Of a stretch of 64,000 bases of DNA, positions 28,423 to 37,019 are shown piece after piece. The stretch covers positions 1,488,001 through 1,552,000 of the forward strand of contig NZ_CP119423.1 in assembly GCF_029223585.1 (NCBI RefSeq), given 5' to 3'. Numbering within the stretch: the stretch's first letter is position 1; the number at the start of each line of letters is the position of its first letter. This DNA is from Photobacterium sp. DA100. Its GTDB lineage: Bacteria; Pseudomonadota; Gammaproteobacteria; Enterobacterales; Vibrionaceae. A model generated the notes under the pieces. It saw only the letters and a program-made list of their open reading frames with translations, did not search any database and was not told the origin of the DNA. The position numbers were made by a program, and so were the translations under genes.

Positions 28423-29826
28423 ATGAATGAACTCGCGGTTGACCTTGCTAGATTCCAGTTTGCGTTCACAGTCTCGTTCCATATCATTTTTCCGGCTTTC
28501 ACGATTGGACTAGCCAGTTACTTGGCGGTGCTAGAAGGCTTGTACCTGAAAACCGGCAAGCACAAATACATCGAGCTCTACCAGTACTGGATAAAAATCT
28601 TCGCGATCAGTTTCGGTATGGGGGTAGTCAGCGGTATTGTCATGAGTTACCAGTTCGGCACCAACTGGAGTGTGTTCTCAGACAAAACCGGCCCGGTGCT
28701 TGGACCGCTGATGGGGTACGAGGTCTTTACGGCGTTTTTCCTCGAGGCCGGCTTCTTGGGGGTTATGCTGTTCGGCATGAACCGGGTGGGGAAAAAGCTG
28801 CATTTCATGTCGACGGTGATCGTCGCGATTGGAACCCTGATGTCGGCCTTTTGGATCCTATCAGTCAACAGCTGGATGCAAACTCCCGCCGGCTATTCAA
28901 TTAATGAACTCGGCCAGTTCATTCCAGATGACTGGATGGCGGTGGTGTTCAATCCGTCCTTTCCGTACCGGCTTGTCCACATGGTGCTTGCCGCCTTTCT
29001 GACCACCGCCTTTGTTGTCGGCGGGGTAGGGGCGTATCACTTGCTCAAATCGCAAAATAATCATTTAGCCCGAACCATGTTTTCCATGGCGCTGTGGATG
29101 GCGGCGATTGTTACACCGATCCAGATTGTGGTTGGGGATATGCATGGCCTCAATACTTTCGAGCACCAGCCAGCTAAAGTGGCTGCGATGGAAGGGCATT
29201 ATGAAACCCAGCAAGGTGCGCCATTGATATTGTTTGGTTTGCCCAATGAAGAAACCAAAGAAGTGGATTATAAAATTGCCATTCCACATTTAGGCAGTTT
29301 GATTTTGACCCATGAGTGGAACGGTGAGGTTAAAGGGCTGGATGCTTTCCCTGAAGATGAACACCCGCCAGTGCCTATCGTGTTCTGGAGCTTCCGGATC
29401 ATGGTCGGTATTGGTTTTTTGATGCTGGCTATTGGCCTCTACAGTTTGTGGCTGCGCAAGAAGGGAGAGCTTTATTACCATACTTTCTTCCACCGCTGCT
29501 GTGTGGCAATGGCACCAACCGGTTTTATAGCCATCCTGTGCGGCTGGATCACCACCGAAGTCGGGCGACAGCCTTTCACCGTCTACGGTTTGCTCAGAAC
29601 GGCTGATTCGATATCCCCGGTCAATGCCGCGGCCGTCAGTGTGTCCGTTGCAGCTTTCGTGATTGTGTATTTCTCGGTATTCGGTGCCGGCTTTTTCTAC
29701 TTGCTTCGCCTGATGCGCAAGCCTCCAACGAAATATGTCCTGCCACCAACCTCCAGCGTTCCGGACGTCGGCGATGAGAGTAAAGACAAACAGTCATTGG
29801 CAGCGTCGAACAAATTGACAATGTGA
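28423..29826 (+). CDS. cioA: Cyanide-insensitive bd-type quinol oxidase subunit I
   Basis: A 467-residue inner membrane subunit that holds the heme groups and oxidises quinol with oxygen. Heme ligands and conserved blocks include RFQFAFTVSFHIIFP (His-21 region), GDMHGLNTFEHQPAK (quinol site) and GWITTEVGRQPFTVYG. The region after the quinol site is short, which is the short Q-loop class typical of CioA rather than E. coli CydA (522 residues). Such oxidases resist cyanide and support respiration under low oxygen or toxic stress. It is the first gene of cioA-cioB-DUF2474. Confidence 0.93.
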   Translation: MNELAVDLARFQFAFTVSFHIIFPAFTIGLASYLAVLEGLYLKTGKHKYIELYQYWIKIFAISFGMGVVSGIVMSYQFGTNWSVFSDKTGPVLGPLMGYEVFTAFFLEAGFLGVMLFGMNRVGKKLHFMSTVIVAIGTLMSAFWILSVNSWMQTPAGYSINELGQFIPDDWMAVVFNPSFPYRLVHMVLAAFLTTAFVVGGVGAYHLLKSQNNHLARTMFSMALWMAAIVTPIQIVVGDMHGLNTFEHQPAKVAAMEGHYETQQGAPLILFGLPNEETKEVDYKIAIPHLGSLILTHEWNGEVKGLDAFPEDEHPPVPIVFWSFRIMVGIGFLMLAIGLYSLWLRKKGELYYHTFFHRCCVAMAPTGFIAILCGWITTEVGRQPFTVYGLLRTADSISPVNAAAVSVSVAAFVIVYFSVFGAGFFYLLRLMRKPPTKYVLPPTSSVPDVGDESKDKQSLAASNKLTM

Positions 29827-29836
29827 GGACCCGGTT

Positions 29837-30835
29837 ATGGATTACGCATTGATTTGGTACATTTTGATTGCAGTTGCCGTATTTGCCTATGTCATTCTCG
29901 ATGGGTTTGATTTGGGGATCGGCATCTTGTTTATTTCTGCCGAGACCACCAAAGAGCGGGATCTGATGATGAACAGTATCGCGCCGGTTTGGGATGGCAA
30001 CGAAACCTGGCTGGTACTGGGGGGCGGAGGGCTTTTCGCAGTCTTCCCCCTTGCTTATGCGGTGGCGATGCCGGCCTTATACGCGTTGATTATCATGATG
30101 CTGCTTGGCTTGATTTTCCGGGGGGTGGCGTTTGAGTATCGCTTCAGGACCAAGCGTGGCCAGTTTCTGTGGGACAGTTCGTTTTTCCTCGGCTCCCTGA
30201 TTGCGACCTTTACTCAGGGAATGATCCTCGGAACCCTGCTTCAGGGAGTCTCGGTCACCGATCGTGCATACAGCGGCGGCTGGTTTGATTGGTTTACCCC
30301 GTTCAGCGTCTACTGTGGTTTTGTCACTGTTGCAGCCTATACATTGCTCGGGGCGTGCTGGCTGCTCATCAAAATGCCTGAAGGCATGTACCAGCGGTTT
30401 TATGTGATTGCCAAGCGGTGTGCGCTGATAATGGTGGCAATGGTAGTCATACTCAGCCTGTGGCTGCCGCTCGGCAATGCAACCATCGCCGAACGCTGGT
30501 TCACCTTTCCGCAGGCACTGCTGTTCTTATTGATACCGGGCTGCTCTACCTATTTGGTATACCTATTGTTCAAAGATTTGATGGAGCATAAACCGGTGCA
30601 AGCGTACTTGGTGGTGCTTGGCCTATTTTTCTTGGCTTTTCTCGGTTTTGGCGTGAGTACTTATCCGTACATTGTCCCGCATGCGATCACCTATGCCGAG
30701 GCGGCCGCGCCTGATACCAGCCTGAAGTTCTTGCTCAGTGGTGCTGTTTTCCTACTGCCGTTGATTATTGCATACACGGCATACTCTTACTGGGTATTCC
30801 GGGGCAAACTGAAAGAGGATGAGGGATACCATTGA
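29837..30835 (+). CDS. cioB: Cyanide-insensitive bd-type quinol oxidase subunit II
   Basis: A 332-residue CydB/CioB-family membrane subunit with about eight to nine helices. The N-terminal block YVILDGFDLGIGIL and the following NSIAPVWDGNETWLVLGGGGLFAVFP are family hallmarks. It partners CioA, 10 bases upstream. Its TGA stop overlaps the ATG of a 35-codon gene by one base (TGATG), so the small gene is translationally coupled. Confidence 0.95.
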   Translation: MDYALIWYILIAVAVFAYVILDGFDLGIGILFISAETTKERDLMMNSIAPVWDGNETWLVLGGGGLFAVFPLAYAVAMPALYALIIMMLLGLIFRGVAFEYRFRTKRGQFLWDSSFFLGSLIATFTQGMILGTLLQGVSVTDRAYSGGWFDWFTPFSVYCGFVTVAAYTLLGACWLLIKMPEGMYQRFYVIAKRCALIMVAMVVILSLWLPLGNATIAERWFTFPQALLFLLIPGCSTYLVYLLFKDLMEHKPVQAYLVVLGLFFLAFLGFGVSTYPYIVPHAITYAEAAAPDTSLKFLLSGAVFLLPLIIAYTAYSYWVFRGKLKEDEGYH

Positions 30836-30942
30836 TGATAAATGCCTGCTTCAAAAGATGGTTTTGGTTTGTGGTGCTCTACCTTGGCGGGATCTTCGCC
30901 GTCGGCTTGCTCGCCGCGGTGATCAAGTGGGTTTTGGGGTAG
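30835..30942 (+). CDS. 35-residue membrane peptide of the cio operon (DUF2474-like)
   Basis: A small gene whose ATG overlaps the cioB stop by one base. The peptide starts MINACFKRWFWFVVLYLGG and has one hydrophobic helix (about residues 9-31) before a short end, KWVLG. This size, the charged start with aromatic residues, and the position directly after cioAB fit the DUF2474 family of tiny proteins linked to bd oxidases. They resemble CydX in E. coli in size and place, and may stabilise the oxidase; that role is inferred. It is followed by a GC-rich terminator. Confidence 0.75.
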   Translation: MINACFKRWFWFVVLYLGGIFAVGLLAAVIKWVLG

Positions 30943-30961
30943 AACTTATCGCTAGCTAACG

Positions 30962-30995
30962 GCCGCCGAAGTGATGCCATCACATCGGCGGCTTT
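30962..30995 (+). terminator. Terminator of the cio operon
   Basis: GCCGCCGA (30962-30969) and GTGAT (30971-30975) pair with ATCAC (30979-30983) and TCGGCGGC (30985-30992), with one A/A mismatch. A short TTT follows. Confidence 0.75.
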
Positions 30996-31011
30996 GGATA
31001 TGGAGCCGTTG

Positions 31012-34000
31012 TTACTCCAGCCTTTCGGTGGTTCCCTGCGCGGTTACCGTTTTGCTCGTCGAGGGTGGGGAAGATAACACCTTGCCCAGCTGCTGTTTGA
31101 CAATATCTTCAGGATCCGCCATTGGCGTGTGGCCGTTTTGTGTTTGCGGTGCCAAAGCGCGCTGCTCTGCACGTTGTCTATGATCCCGCCCCAGCATGAG
31201 CAGGCAGGGTGTGAGGATCAAGGTCAGCACCGTAGCAAAGGCAAGGCCCCCGGCCACCGCAGTGGCTAACTGCGACCACCACTGGGTACTAGGTGCGCCG
31301 AATTCGACCACGCGGTTTAGCAGATCAATATTCATCTCAAGCACCATAGGCAGCAGGCCGAGGACCGTCGTGATTGTGGTGAGCAAAACCGGGCGCAAAC
31401 GCTGTGCGCCAGTGTGCATGATGGCCGTGACCTTATCCATTCCGCCGTGGCGAAGCTGGTTATACGTGTCGATCAGAACGATATTGTTGTTCACCACAAT
31501 ACCAGCCAGTGAGATCACTCCGATACCGGACATGATGATGCCAAAGGGGCGCTGGAAAATCAGTAGCCCCAAGAAGACACCGACAGTGGAGAACAGTACG
31601 GCACTCAATATCAGTAGTGCTTGATAGAAACTGTTGAACTGGGTGATCAAAATCAGCCCCATCACGGCGAGGGCGACCAGGAAGGCATTTTGCAAAAAGG
31701 CTGATGATTTCTCCTGATCTTCATTCTGTCCCCTGACAACCACTTGGGTTCCTTTGGCGAGCGGCATTTCCGTAATCGCCGCATTGATCACCGGAAGCTG
31801 TAAGCTCAGGTTGTATCCGGTGGCCATATCCGCCATGACCTCGATGACCCGCTTGCCATCAATGCGGTTGATGGTGCCCTGCTTTGGTGAGGGCGTAATG
31901 CTGGCAAAGTTGGTGATTGGCACCATGCCGTACACCGTTTTGACCCTCAGCTCATCGAACCGCCCGATATCCCGTTTGTCTTCGGGGTAGCGGACCAGGA
32001 TATCGACTTCTTCGTCGGTATCATCAGGAAGGAAGTCTCCGATCTTAAGTCCGTTTGTCACAAACTGAACGGTATTGCCGACCAAGGTGGCGTCGCTGCC
32101 AAAGCGAGCGGCATCATCCCGGCTGATGTTGATTTCCCAATCAATTCCTTCCTTGTCTGCCGAATCGGAGATGTTGGTGAAAGCCGGCTGTGATTCGAGC
32201 CAATAACGGACTTGGCGGACCGCATCGTTCATTTCGGCGGTGTTGTTGCCGGAGACTTCGATGACCACGTCATGCTCGCTGGGTGGCCCTGCCTGGGGAA
32301 ACTTGAATTCCAATTCGACGCCAGCTATGTCAGCGGTTTTTTCCCGCATCTCGGCAATGATTTCCTTGATTGGCGGGCGGTATTGCCAATCGAGCGGATT
32401 GAGTTGGATTTGGCCAATTTCGTTATTGCCCCCGGTCCTGGTGTAGACGCTCTTGACGCCTTCGGTGTCCATGATGCGTTGCTCTATCTGGCTCATCAGG
32501 ATATCTTTTTCGTAGATAGACAAGTCGCCATGGGAGCGGACCTTAATGGTAAAGTGGGGCGGGTCGACATCAGGAAAGAATACGACTCCGAGCCCTGCCT
32601 TGCTGTAGGTTACCCCGACGGCAACGGCGAAGAGGCAGGCCGAGAGCAGGATTTTGAGCGGGTGCTTAATTGCGATCGCAAGGGTTGCCAGATATAGCTT
32701 GGTCAAGCCGCGGGCTTGGGAGAAGTCCCCTTTTTCAAGAGCAATCTTGCGTTCTTTGTCTTGCTGGGTGGTGTACTGCGGCTTACCGACGACACTACCT
32801 AGCACTGGCACGAAGAGCAGCGCCATGATCAGTGACGCTGACAGTGTCGCTATCAAAGTAAGTGGCAGGTAGCGCATGAACTCGCCAGTGGTATCTGGCC
32901 AAAATAGCAATGGCGCGAAAGCGGCGAGGGTCGTGGCGGTTGAGGCGGTGATTGGCCAGGCCATGCGTTTTGCCGCCTCACGGTAGGCTTGCTTGCGGCC
33001 AACCCCTTCTTGCATTTTCCGGTCGGCATACTCGGTAACCACAATGGCCCCATCAACCAGCATACCGACGGCCATAATTAGGGCGAACAGCACAATCATA
33101 TTGATGGTGATCCCGCTGATTGCCAGCATCAGCAAACCGGTTAGGAACGCGCCCGGGATCGAGACCCCAACCAAGAATGCCGTGCGGGTTCCCAGAATCG
33201 CCAGTATGACAATGACCACCAAGATAATGGCCGAGAGAATGTTGTTTTGCAGATCGCTGAGCATGGTCTCGACATCTTCCGATTGGTCGAGGGTGTATTC
33301 GACCAGGAGGTTGTCGGGCCATTCTTCAAGCTTTTGGGCCTCTTCGACAACGGCTTTGACGATATTGACCGTTTCAATGATGTTTTCGCCCGCCCGTTTT
33401 TTTACATCCAGCACAACGGCGGTGTCACCGTTGAGGCGAGCAAAGCTGTCGGGGTCACGGTAGGCACGGCGTATGGTGGCGACATCACTGAAAGTGACGA
33501 CCTTGTTGCCATCGACTTTGATGGGCAGTTCGAGGATATCTTTCAGCGAGTCAAAAACCGAGGGCACCTTGACAGAAAAACGGCCATAGCCGGTATCGAC
33601 AAACCCAGCAGCCACGACGCGGTTATTGCGGGCAACCAAGTTGAAGACGTCTTGCTGGTCAAGGCCGTAGCTCTCCATCAATAGCGGTTCGACCAGCACT
33701 TCAACGACGTCCTCCCTGTCACCGGCGATATCCACCTCAAGTACCTGCTTGAAGCTCTCTAGCTTGTCCTGTAATTCACGTGCTATCTGAATCGTGGTCC
33801 GTTCAGGTACGGTTCCGTAGAGAACCAGTGACAATACCGGCTCGTAGCTGGCAAGGGTGACTTCGTTCACCGTTGGTTCGTCGGCGTCTTCGGGGAGCTT
33901 GGTCTTGGCCATATCTACGGCCTCTCGGACATCGGTGAGGGCAACGTTGATATCCGAACCAACGATAAACTCGAGGGTGACGGAGGCATGGCCTTCCGAT

Positions 34001-34254
34001 GCCGTTGCGGTCATCTCTTTGACGCCCTCAATTGAGCGCAACTCTTTTTCTAACGGCCTGACCAGCAAACGTTCGGCATCGACAGGGCTGATCCCCTGGT
34101 GGCCGACGGAGACGTAAATGACCGGAATGGTGATATCCGGGCTGGACTCTTTGGGTATGATGCGATAGGTAATGGCCCCTGCCAGTAAGATAAGTACGAG
34201 CAAGGTGAGCATGGTGCGCGAGCGGTTTATCGCTGCGTCAATGATGGCAAACAT
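31012..34254 (-). CDS. RND-family efflux transporter permease
   Basis: A 1080-residue inner membrane pump of the AcrB/MdtB type (HAE-1-like), driven by the proton gradient. It has the duplicated RND layout: a helix at residues 12-30, a large periplasmic loop, six helices, a second helix and loop, and six more helices. In the first helix bundle GMLVDGAIVVTEYADR supplies acidic proton-relay residues, and the second repeat has a matching GIVVNNNIVLIDTYN. Its ATG overlaps the stop of the adaptor gene by one base. No outer-membrane TolC-like gene is adjacent, so it presumably uses TolC from elsewhere. Substrates are not predictable; a related family exports drugs, dyes or bile. Confidence 0.9.
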   Translation of the reverse strand: MFAIIDAAINRSRTMLTLLVLILLAGAITYRIIPKESSPDITIPVIYVSVGHQGISPVDAERLLVRPLEKELRSIEGVKEMTATASEGHASVTLEFIVGSDINVALTDVREAVDMAKTKLPEDADEPTVNEVTLASYEPVLSLVLYGTVPERTTIQIARELQDKLESFKQVLEVDIAGDREDVVEVLVEPLLMESYGLDQQDVFNLVARNNRVVAAGFVDTGYGRFSVKVPSVFDSLKDILELPIKVDGNKVVTFSDVATIRRAYRDPDSFARLNGDTAVVLDVKKRAGENIIETVNIVKAVVEEAQKLEEWPDNLLVEYTLDQSEDVETMLSDLQNNILSAIILVVIVILAILGTRTAFLVGVSIPGAFLTGLLMLAISGITINMIVLFALIMAVGMLVDGAIVVTEYADRKMQEGVGRKQAYREAAKRMAWPITASTATTLAAFAPLLFWPDTTGEFMRYLPLTLIATLSASLIMALLFVPVLGSVVGKPQYTTQQDKERKIALEKGDFSQARGLTKLYLATLAIAIKHPLKILLSACLFAVAVGVTYSKAGLGVVFFPDVDPPHFTIKVRSHGDLSIYEKDILMSQIEQRIMDTEGVKSVYTRTGGNNEIGQIQLNPLDWQYRPPIKEIIAEMREKTADIAGVELEFKFPQAGPPSEHDVVIEVSGNNTAEMNDAVRQVRYWLESQPAFTNISDSADKEGIDWEINISRDDAARFGSDATLVGNTVQFVTNGLKIGDFLPDDTDEEVDILVRYPEDKRDIGRFDELRVKTVYGMVPITNFASITPSPKQGTINRIDGKRVIEVMADMATGYNLSLQLPVINAAITEMPLAKGTQVVVRGQNEDQEKSSAFLQNAFLVALAVMGLILITQFNSFYQALLILSAVLFSTVGVFLGLLIFQRPFGIIMSGIGVISLAGIVVNNNIVLIDTYNQLRHGGMDKVTAIMHTGAQRLRPVLLTTITTVLGLLPMVLEMNIDLLNRVVEFGAPSTQWWSQLATAVAGGLAFATVLTLILTPCLLMLGRDHRQRAEQRALAPQTQNGHTPMADPEDIVKQQLGKVLSSPPSTSKTVTAQGTTERLE

Positions 34255-35372
34255 TACTCACTCCCATTGAGGTCAACTGAATTGCGGCGTACCGGGATCA
34301 CCGTATCACCATCTCTGACGAAACCTTGGCCTGTCGTGATGATGTCGACAGTGGGCTCGGTACCGCTCAGCCATACCCCGTCAGGCTCGACTTTGACAAT
34401 AGAAATTGGGACAAAATGAACCTTATCGCCTGACGTCAATGTTTTTATCCCCAGATTGCCCGCTTCATCGAGTGCCAGCATCGAAGGGGTAATCTTAATC
34501 GCCGGCTCGGTCGCTAAGATCAGTTCGAGATTGGCACTGGTACCGGCCGTCAGGGCCATATCAGGATTACTGATTTCTACCTCGATAGGATACGTATTAG
34601 TGGCTTCGCTGGCGACGGCCCCGCGGAAACTCAGTATACCCGTGGTAGCAAATCCGGTGACTAGGCTGACTTGGGCCGGCTGATCTTTGTAGATCTTATC
34701 GATATGGCGCTCGCTGACATCGGCACTGATCACCAGCGGATCAAGATCCACAATGGAAATGATGGGATCGCCAATCCCCAGATAGTCGCCTTTTTCAATA
34801 TAGAGGAGTTCGATAATTCCGTCGAAGGGGGCATAGACTTCGGTATTGGCAAGCGTCAGCTCCAGGCTTTTGACCTGTGCCTTGGCCTCAATGAGGTTGG
34901 CTTCTGCCTGGCTAAATGCGACCTCTCCCTGTAAACCTCTATTCTTTAATGACGTTGCGGCGTTGAACTCTTGGTTACGCACCTTGAGTAATGCCTTGGT
35001 GCGGGCAAGTTGCAGCTCGCGATCTGCTTTGTCTAGCTGGACAAGTGCTTGGCCGGCTTTGACATGCTGGCCCTTGCGCACTAGGAGGTTTTCGACTTTC
35101 CCGGAGACTTCTGCGCCGAGAGTCGCTTTGCGGTTGGGGGCGGTACGGCCGTAGAGGGAAAGGGTGCGGGTAACGGGCTGGACAGTAAATTGCTCGATGA
35201 CAACCTTGGCCAGTGGGGGGGCGTTGGAGCCATCGGTGGCTTGCCCTTGGGGATCCGAATTATCCGGTGGGGCCGATTGGTGGCCACTAAACAACCAAAT
35301 GCCGATGCCGAGCAAAATAAATGTGGAGAGTATCCAAGGTTTACGTCTTAAAAGTTCCTTGAGAGAAATCAT
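34254..35372 (-). CDS. RND efflux periplasmic adaptor (membrane fusion protein)
   Basis: A 372-residue adaptor. An N-terminal anchor helix (about 13-29) is followed by a low-complexity linker. A biotinyl-lipoyl half (AEVSGKVENLLVRKGQHVKAGQALVQLD, about 86-115), a helical hairpin (115-170), the second lipoyl half (EVYAPFDGIIELLYIEKGDYLGIGDPI) and a beta-barrel follow. It links the RND pump encoded next to an outer-membrane channel. AAGGA precedes the ATG. The two genes form an operon whose order is adaptor then pump. Confidence 0.9.
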   Translation of the reverse strand: MISLKELLRRKPWILSTFILLGIGIWLFSGHQSAPPDNSDPQGQATDGSNAPPLAKVVIEQFTVQPVTRTLSLYGRTAPNRKATLGAEVSGKVENLLVRKGQHVKAGQALVQLDKADRELQLARTKALLKVRNQEFNAATSLKNRGLQGEVAFSQAEANLIEAKAQVKSLELTLANTEVYAPFDGIIELLYIEKGDYLGIGDPIISIVDLDPLVISADVSERHIDKIYKDQPAQVSLVTGFATTGILSFRGAVASEATNTYPIEVEISNPDMALTAGTSANLELILATEPAIKITPSMLALDEAGNLGIKTLTSGDKVHFVPISIVKVEPDGVWLSGTEPTVDIITTGQGFVRDGDTVIPVRRNSVDLNGSE

Positions 35373-35569
35373 CTGTTACTGTCCTTAGTAAGCAAAATAT
35401 CAACATGTATTGTTACAGCAAAGTTGCAAAAAATGCTTTAACTACAGTTAATTGCATACTAACAGTAATCTGCGTGAATGTTAATTTGAAGAATTTGACC
35501 TGACTCGCTTAATAACAAAGCAATCTCGGTCGCTTAACGTATAAGTGATTTATAAATAGCAGTACAACT

Positions 35570-36523
35570 ATGAAGGAACAAATCACGATATCGGTTTCAT
35601 CGATACATGGTTCGAGGCACTTTCAGCTCAGTCTCAAAGCCCAGCGTAATTTACGCTGGCTGGCTATCTCTGCAGTGGTGGTCACCGTGACGGCGGCCGG
35701 TTGGATGGTGTATTTGAAGTCAGAAGCTGATGACGCGAAATACAAACAAATGGAATTGCAAGCCCAGTCATCCTCATTGACTGAAGAGCTTGATCAACTG
35801 AAATCGTTGAAATTCGATTTAGAAGCGGACTTGGATGCCCGCGAAAATCGTTTGAGTGGGGTATCGGATAGGCTACATGAACTCGAAGCCTTGCTGGGCG
35901 TTGATGTTACCGGGGAAGTCGATGCTATCGAGGAGCGCTTGGATGTTGCCGCGATCAACTCGGCGGTACGCACTGCCATACTGGAGAGCTTACCCAACGG
36001 GTCGCCGGTGGGAAATGCCCGCCAGTCTTCCCAGTTTGGCTATCGTGTTCATCCAGTCACCGGCAAGCGTCGATTGCACCGAGGGCTGGACTTTGCCGTG
36101 AACACCGGTACGCCGGTGTATGCGCCTGCAGATGGTGTGGTAGAAACCGTGCGGCCAAGTAAAGAGGGGTCGGGTAACTTTCTTCGCCTGCAGCATACCT
36201 TCGGCTTTTCGTCCTCTTATTCCCATTTACACAAGTTTGCCGTGAAAGCCGGTGATTTCGTCAACAAGGGCGATCTCATTGCTTACTCCGGCAATTCCGG
36301 TTTGTCATCTGGACCACACCTGCATTATGAGGTGCGGTTTGTAGGGCGGGCGTTGAATCCACGGCCATTCGTTGATTGGAGCTTGGATAATTTTGAACAT
36401 ATTTTTGAGAAAGAGAGAAATATTCAATGGGCATCTTTGATAAACAAAGTGGAGCAGCAAGTCAGCAAACAACTACAACTGTCATCGCAGCGGGATGTGA
36501 CATCCAAGGAGAATTCAAGCTAA
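35570..36523 (+). CDS. M23-family (LytM-type) peptidase with membrane anchor
   Basis: A 317-residue protein. A single helix (about 29-48) precedes a coiled-coil (about 52-112) and an M23 peptidase domain (about 150-270). The zinc/active residues are visible: His-170 and Asp-174 in HRGLDF, and His-250/His-252 in GPHLHYE, with SYSHLH in between. It probably cuts peptidoglycan crosslinks in the periplasm. The next gene encodes a bactofilin and begins inside this gene, in another frame, 97 bases before its end. M23-bactofilin pairs control cell shape in other bacteria (for example Csd1 and CcmA of Helicobacter pylori), which is a likely role here. Confidence 0.9.
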   Translation: MKEQITISVSSIHGSRHFQLSLKAQRNLRWLAISAVVVTVTAAGWMVYLKSEADDAKYKQMELQAQSSSLTEELDQLKSLKFDLEADLDARENRLSGVSDRLHELEALLGVDVTGEVDAIEERLDVAAINSAVRTAILESLPNGSPVGNARQSSQFGYRVHPVTGKRRLHRGLDFAVNTGTPVYAPADGVVETVRPSKEGSGNFLRLQHTFGFSSSYSHLHKFAVKAGDFVNKGDLIAYSGNSGLSSGPHLHYEVRFVGRALNPRPFVDWSLDNFEHIFEKERNIQWASLINKVEQQVSKQLQLSSQRDVTSKENSS

Positions 36524-36888
36524 GTTGCGATATGCAGGTCGACGGGATGATTGAGGGGACACTGAAGCTGGAAAAGGGGTTGGTCGTCAGCCTCAGTGGC
36601 TCTATCAAAGGGGAAATCTGGGCTGACAAGATCATCGTCAACGGGCAGATAGAAGGGGTGTGCCGCGCCAATGCCATCGAGATCCTGGATAAGGGGGTCG
36701 TATCGGGCAGTATTTACTGCGATAACCTGAGCATCGATCGCGGTGGTAAGTTCTTCGGTACCACGCACCCGGCCGAAACTCAGCATGTTGTTGAGTTTAC
36801 GCCAAAAGGCAAGACAGACATAAATAAAGCAGATTTGCCGGCGAATGAGAAAAAGCCGTCAGAGCAAAAGATGAAAAAGGCGCAATAA
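36427..36888 (+). CDS. Bactofilin (polymer-forming cytoskeletal protein)
   Basis: A 153-residue bactofilin. The beta-helix core with its repeating pattern (GCDIQGEFKLSCDMQVDGMIEG, then GSIKGEIWADKIIVNGQIEG, then GVVSGSIYCDNLSIDRGGKFFG) covers residues 23-115; the termini are flexible, and the C-terminal tail is lysine-rich. It would polymerise at the inner membrane and position the peptidoglycan hydrolase encoded upstream. The ATG at 36427 is preceded by GAGAGAAA and sits within the last 97 bases of the M23 gene in the +1 frame; no later ATG would keep the normal N-terminus. Confidence 0.92.
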   Translation: MGIFDKQSGAASQQTTTTVIAAGCDIQGEFKLSCDMQVDGMIEGTLKLEKGLVVSLSGSIKGEIWADKIIVNGQIEGVCRANAIEILDKGVVSGSIYCDNLSIDRGGKFFGTTHPAETQHVVEFTPKGKTDINKADLPANEKKPSEQKMKKAQ

Positions 36889-36927
36889 CGGTCGCTGATA
36901 GCGGTAACCCTCTGTCTATACTTATAG

Positions 36928-36993
36928 CCAACTCACTTCAAGCTGCGTGTTGATAGGTATTCGCGCTAGATACTGCGACTTGGAGTTATTTGG
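36928..36993. repeat. Short inverted-repeat hairpin element upstream of oxyR
   Basis: The ends CCAACTCACTTCAAGCTGC (36928-36946) and GCGACTTGGAGTTATTTGG (36975-36993) are inverted copies with 14 of 19 matches. Hairpin repeats starting CCAA-TNACTTCAAG occur in many intergenic regions of Vibrionaceae genomes (recalled, not searched). This copy lies between the bactofilin and oxyR genes and may act as terminator or simply be a MITE-like repeat. Confidence 0.5.
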
Positions 36994-37019
36994 TTTCATG
37001 GTAAAGACTTTGGGGCAGA

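Noticed and set aside
34254..34256. Possible frameshift at the adaptor/pump junction
   Set aside because: The one-base overlap (ATG of the pump and TAA of the adaptor) is a normal coupled junction; both proteins are full length.
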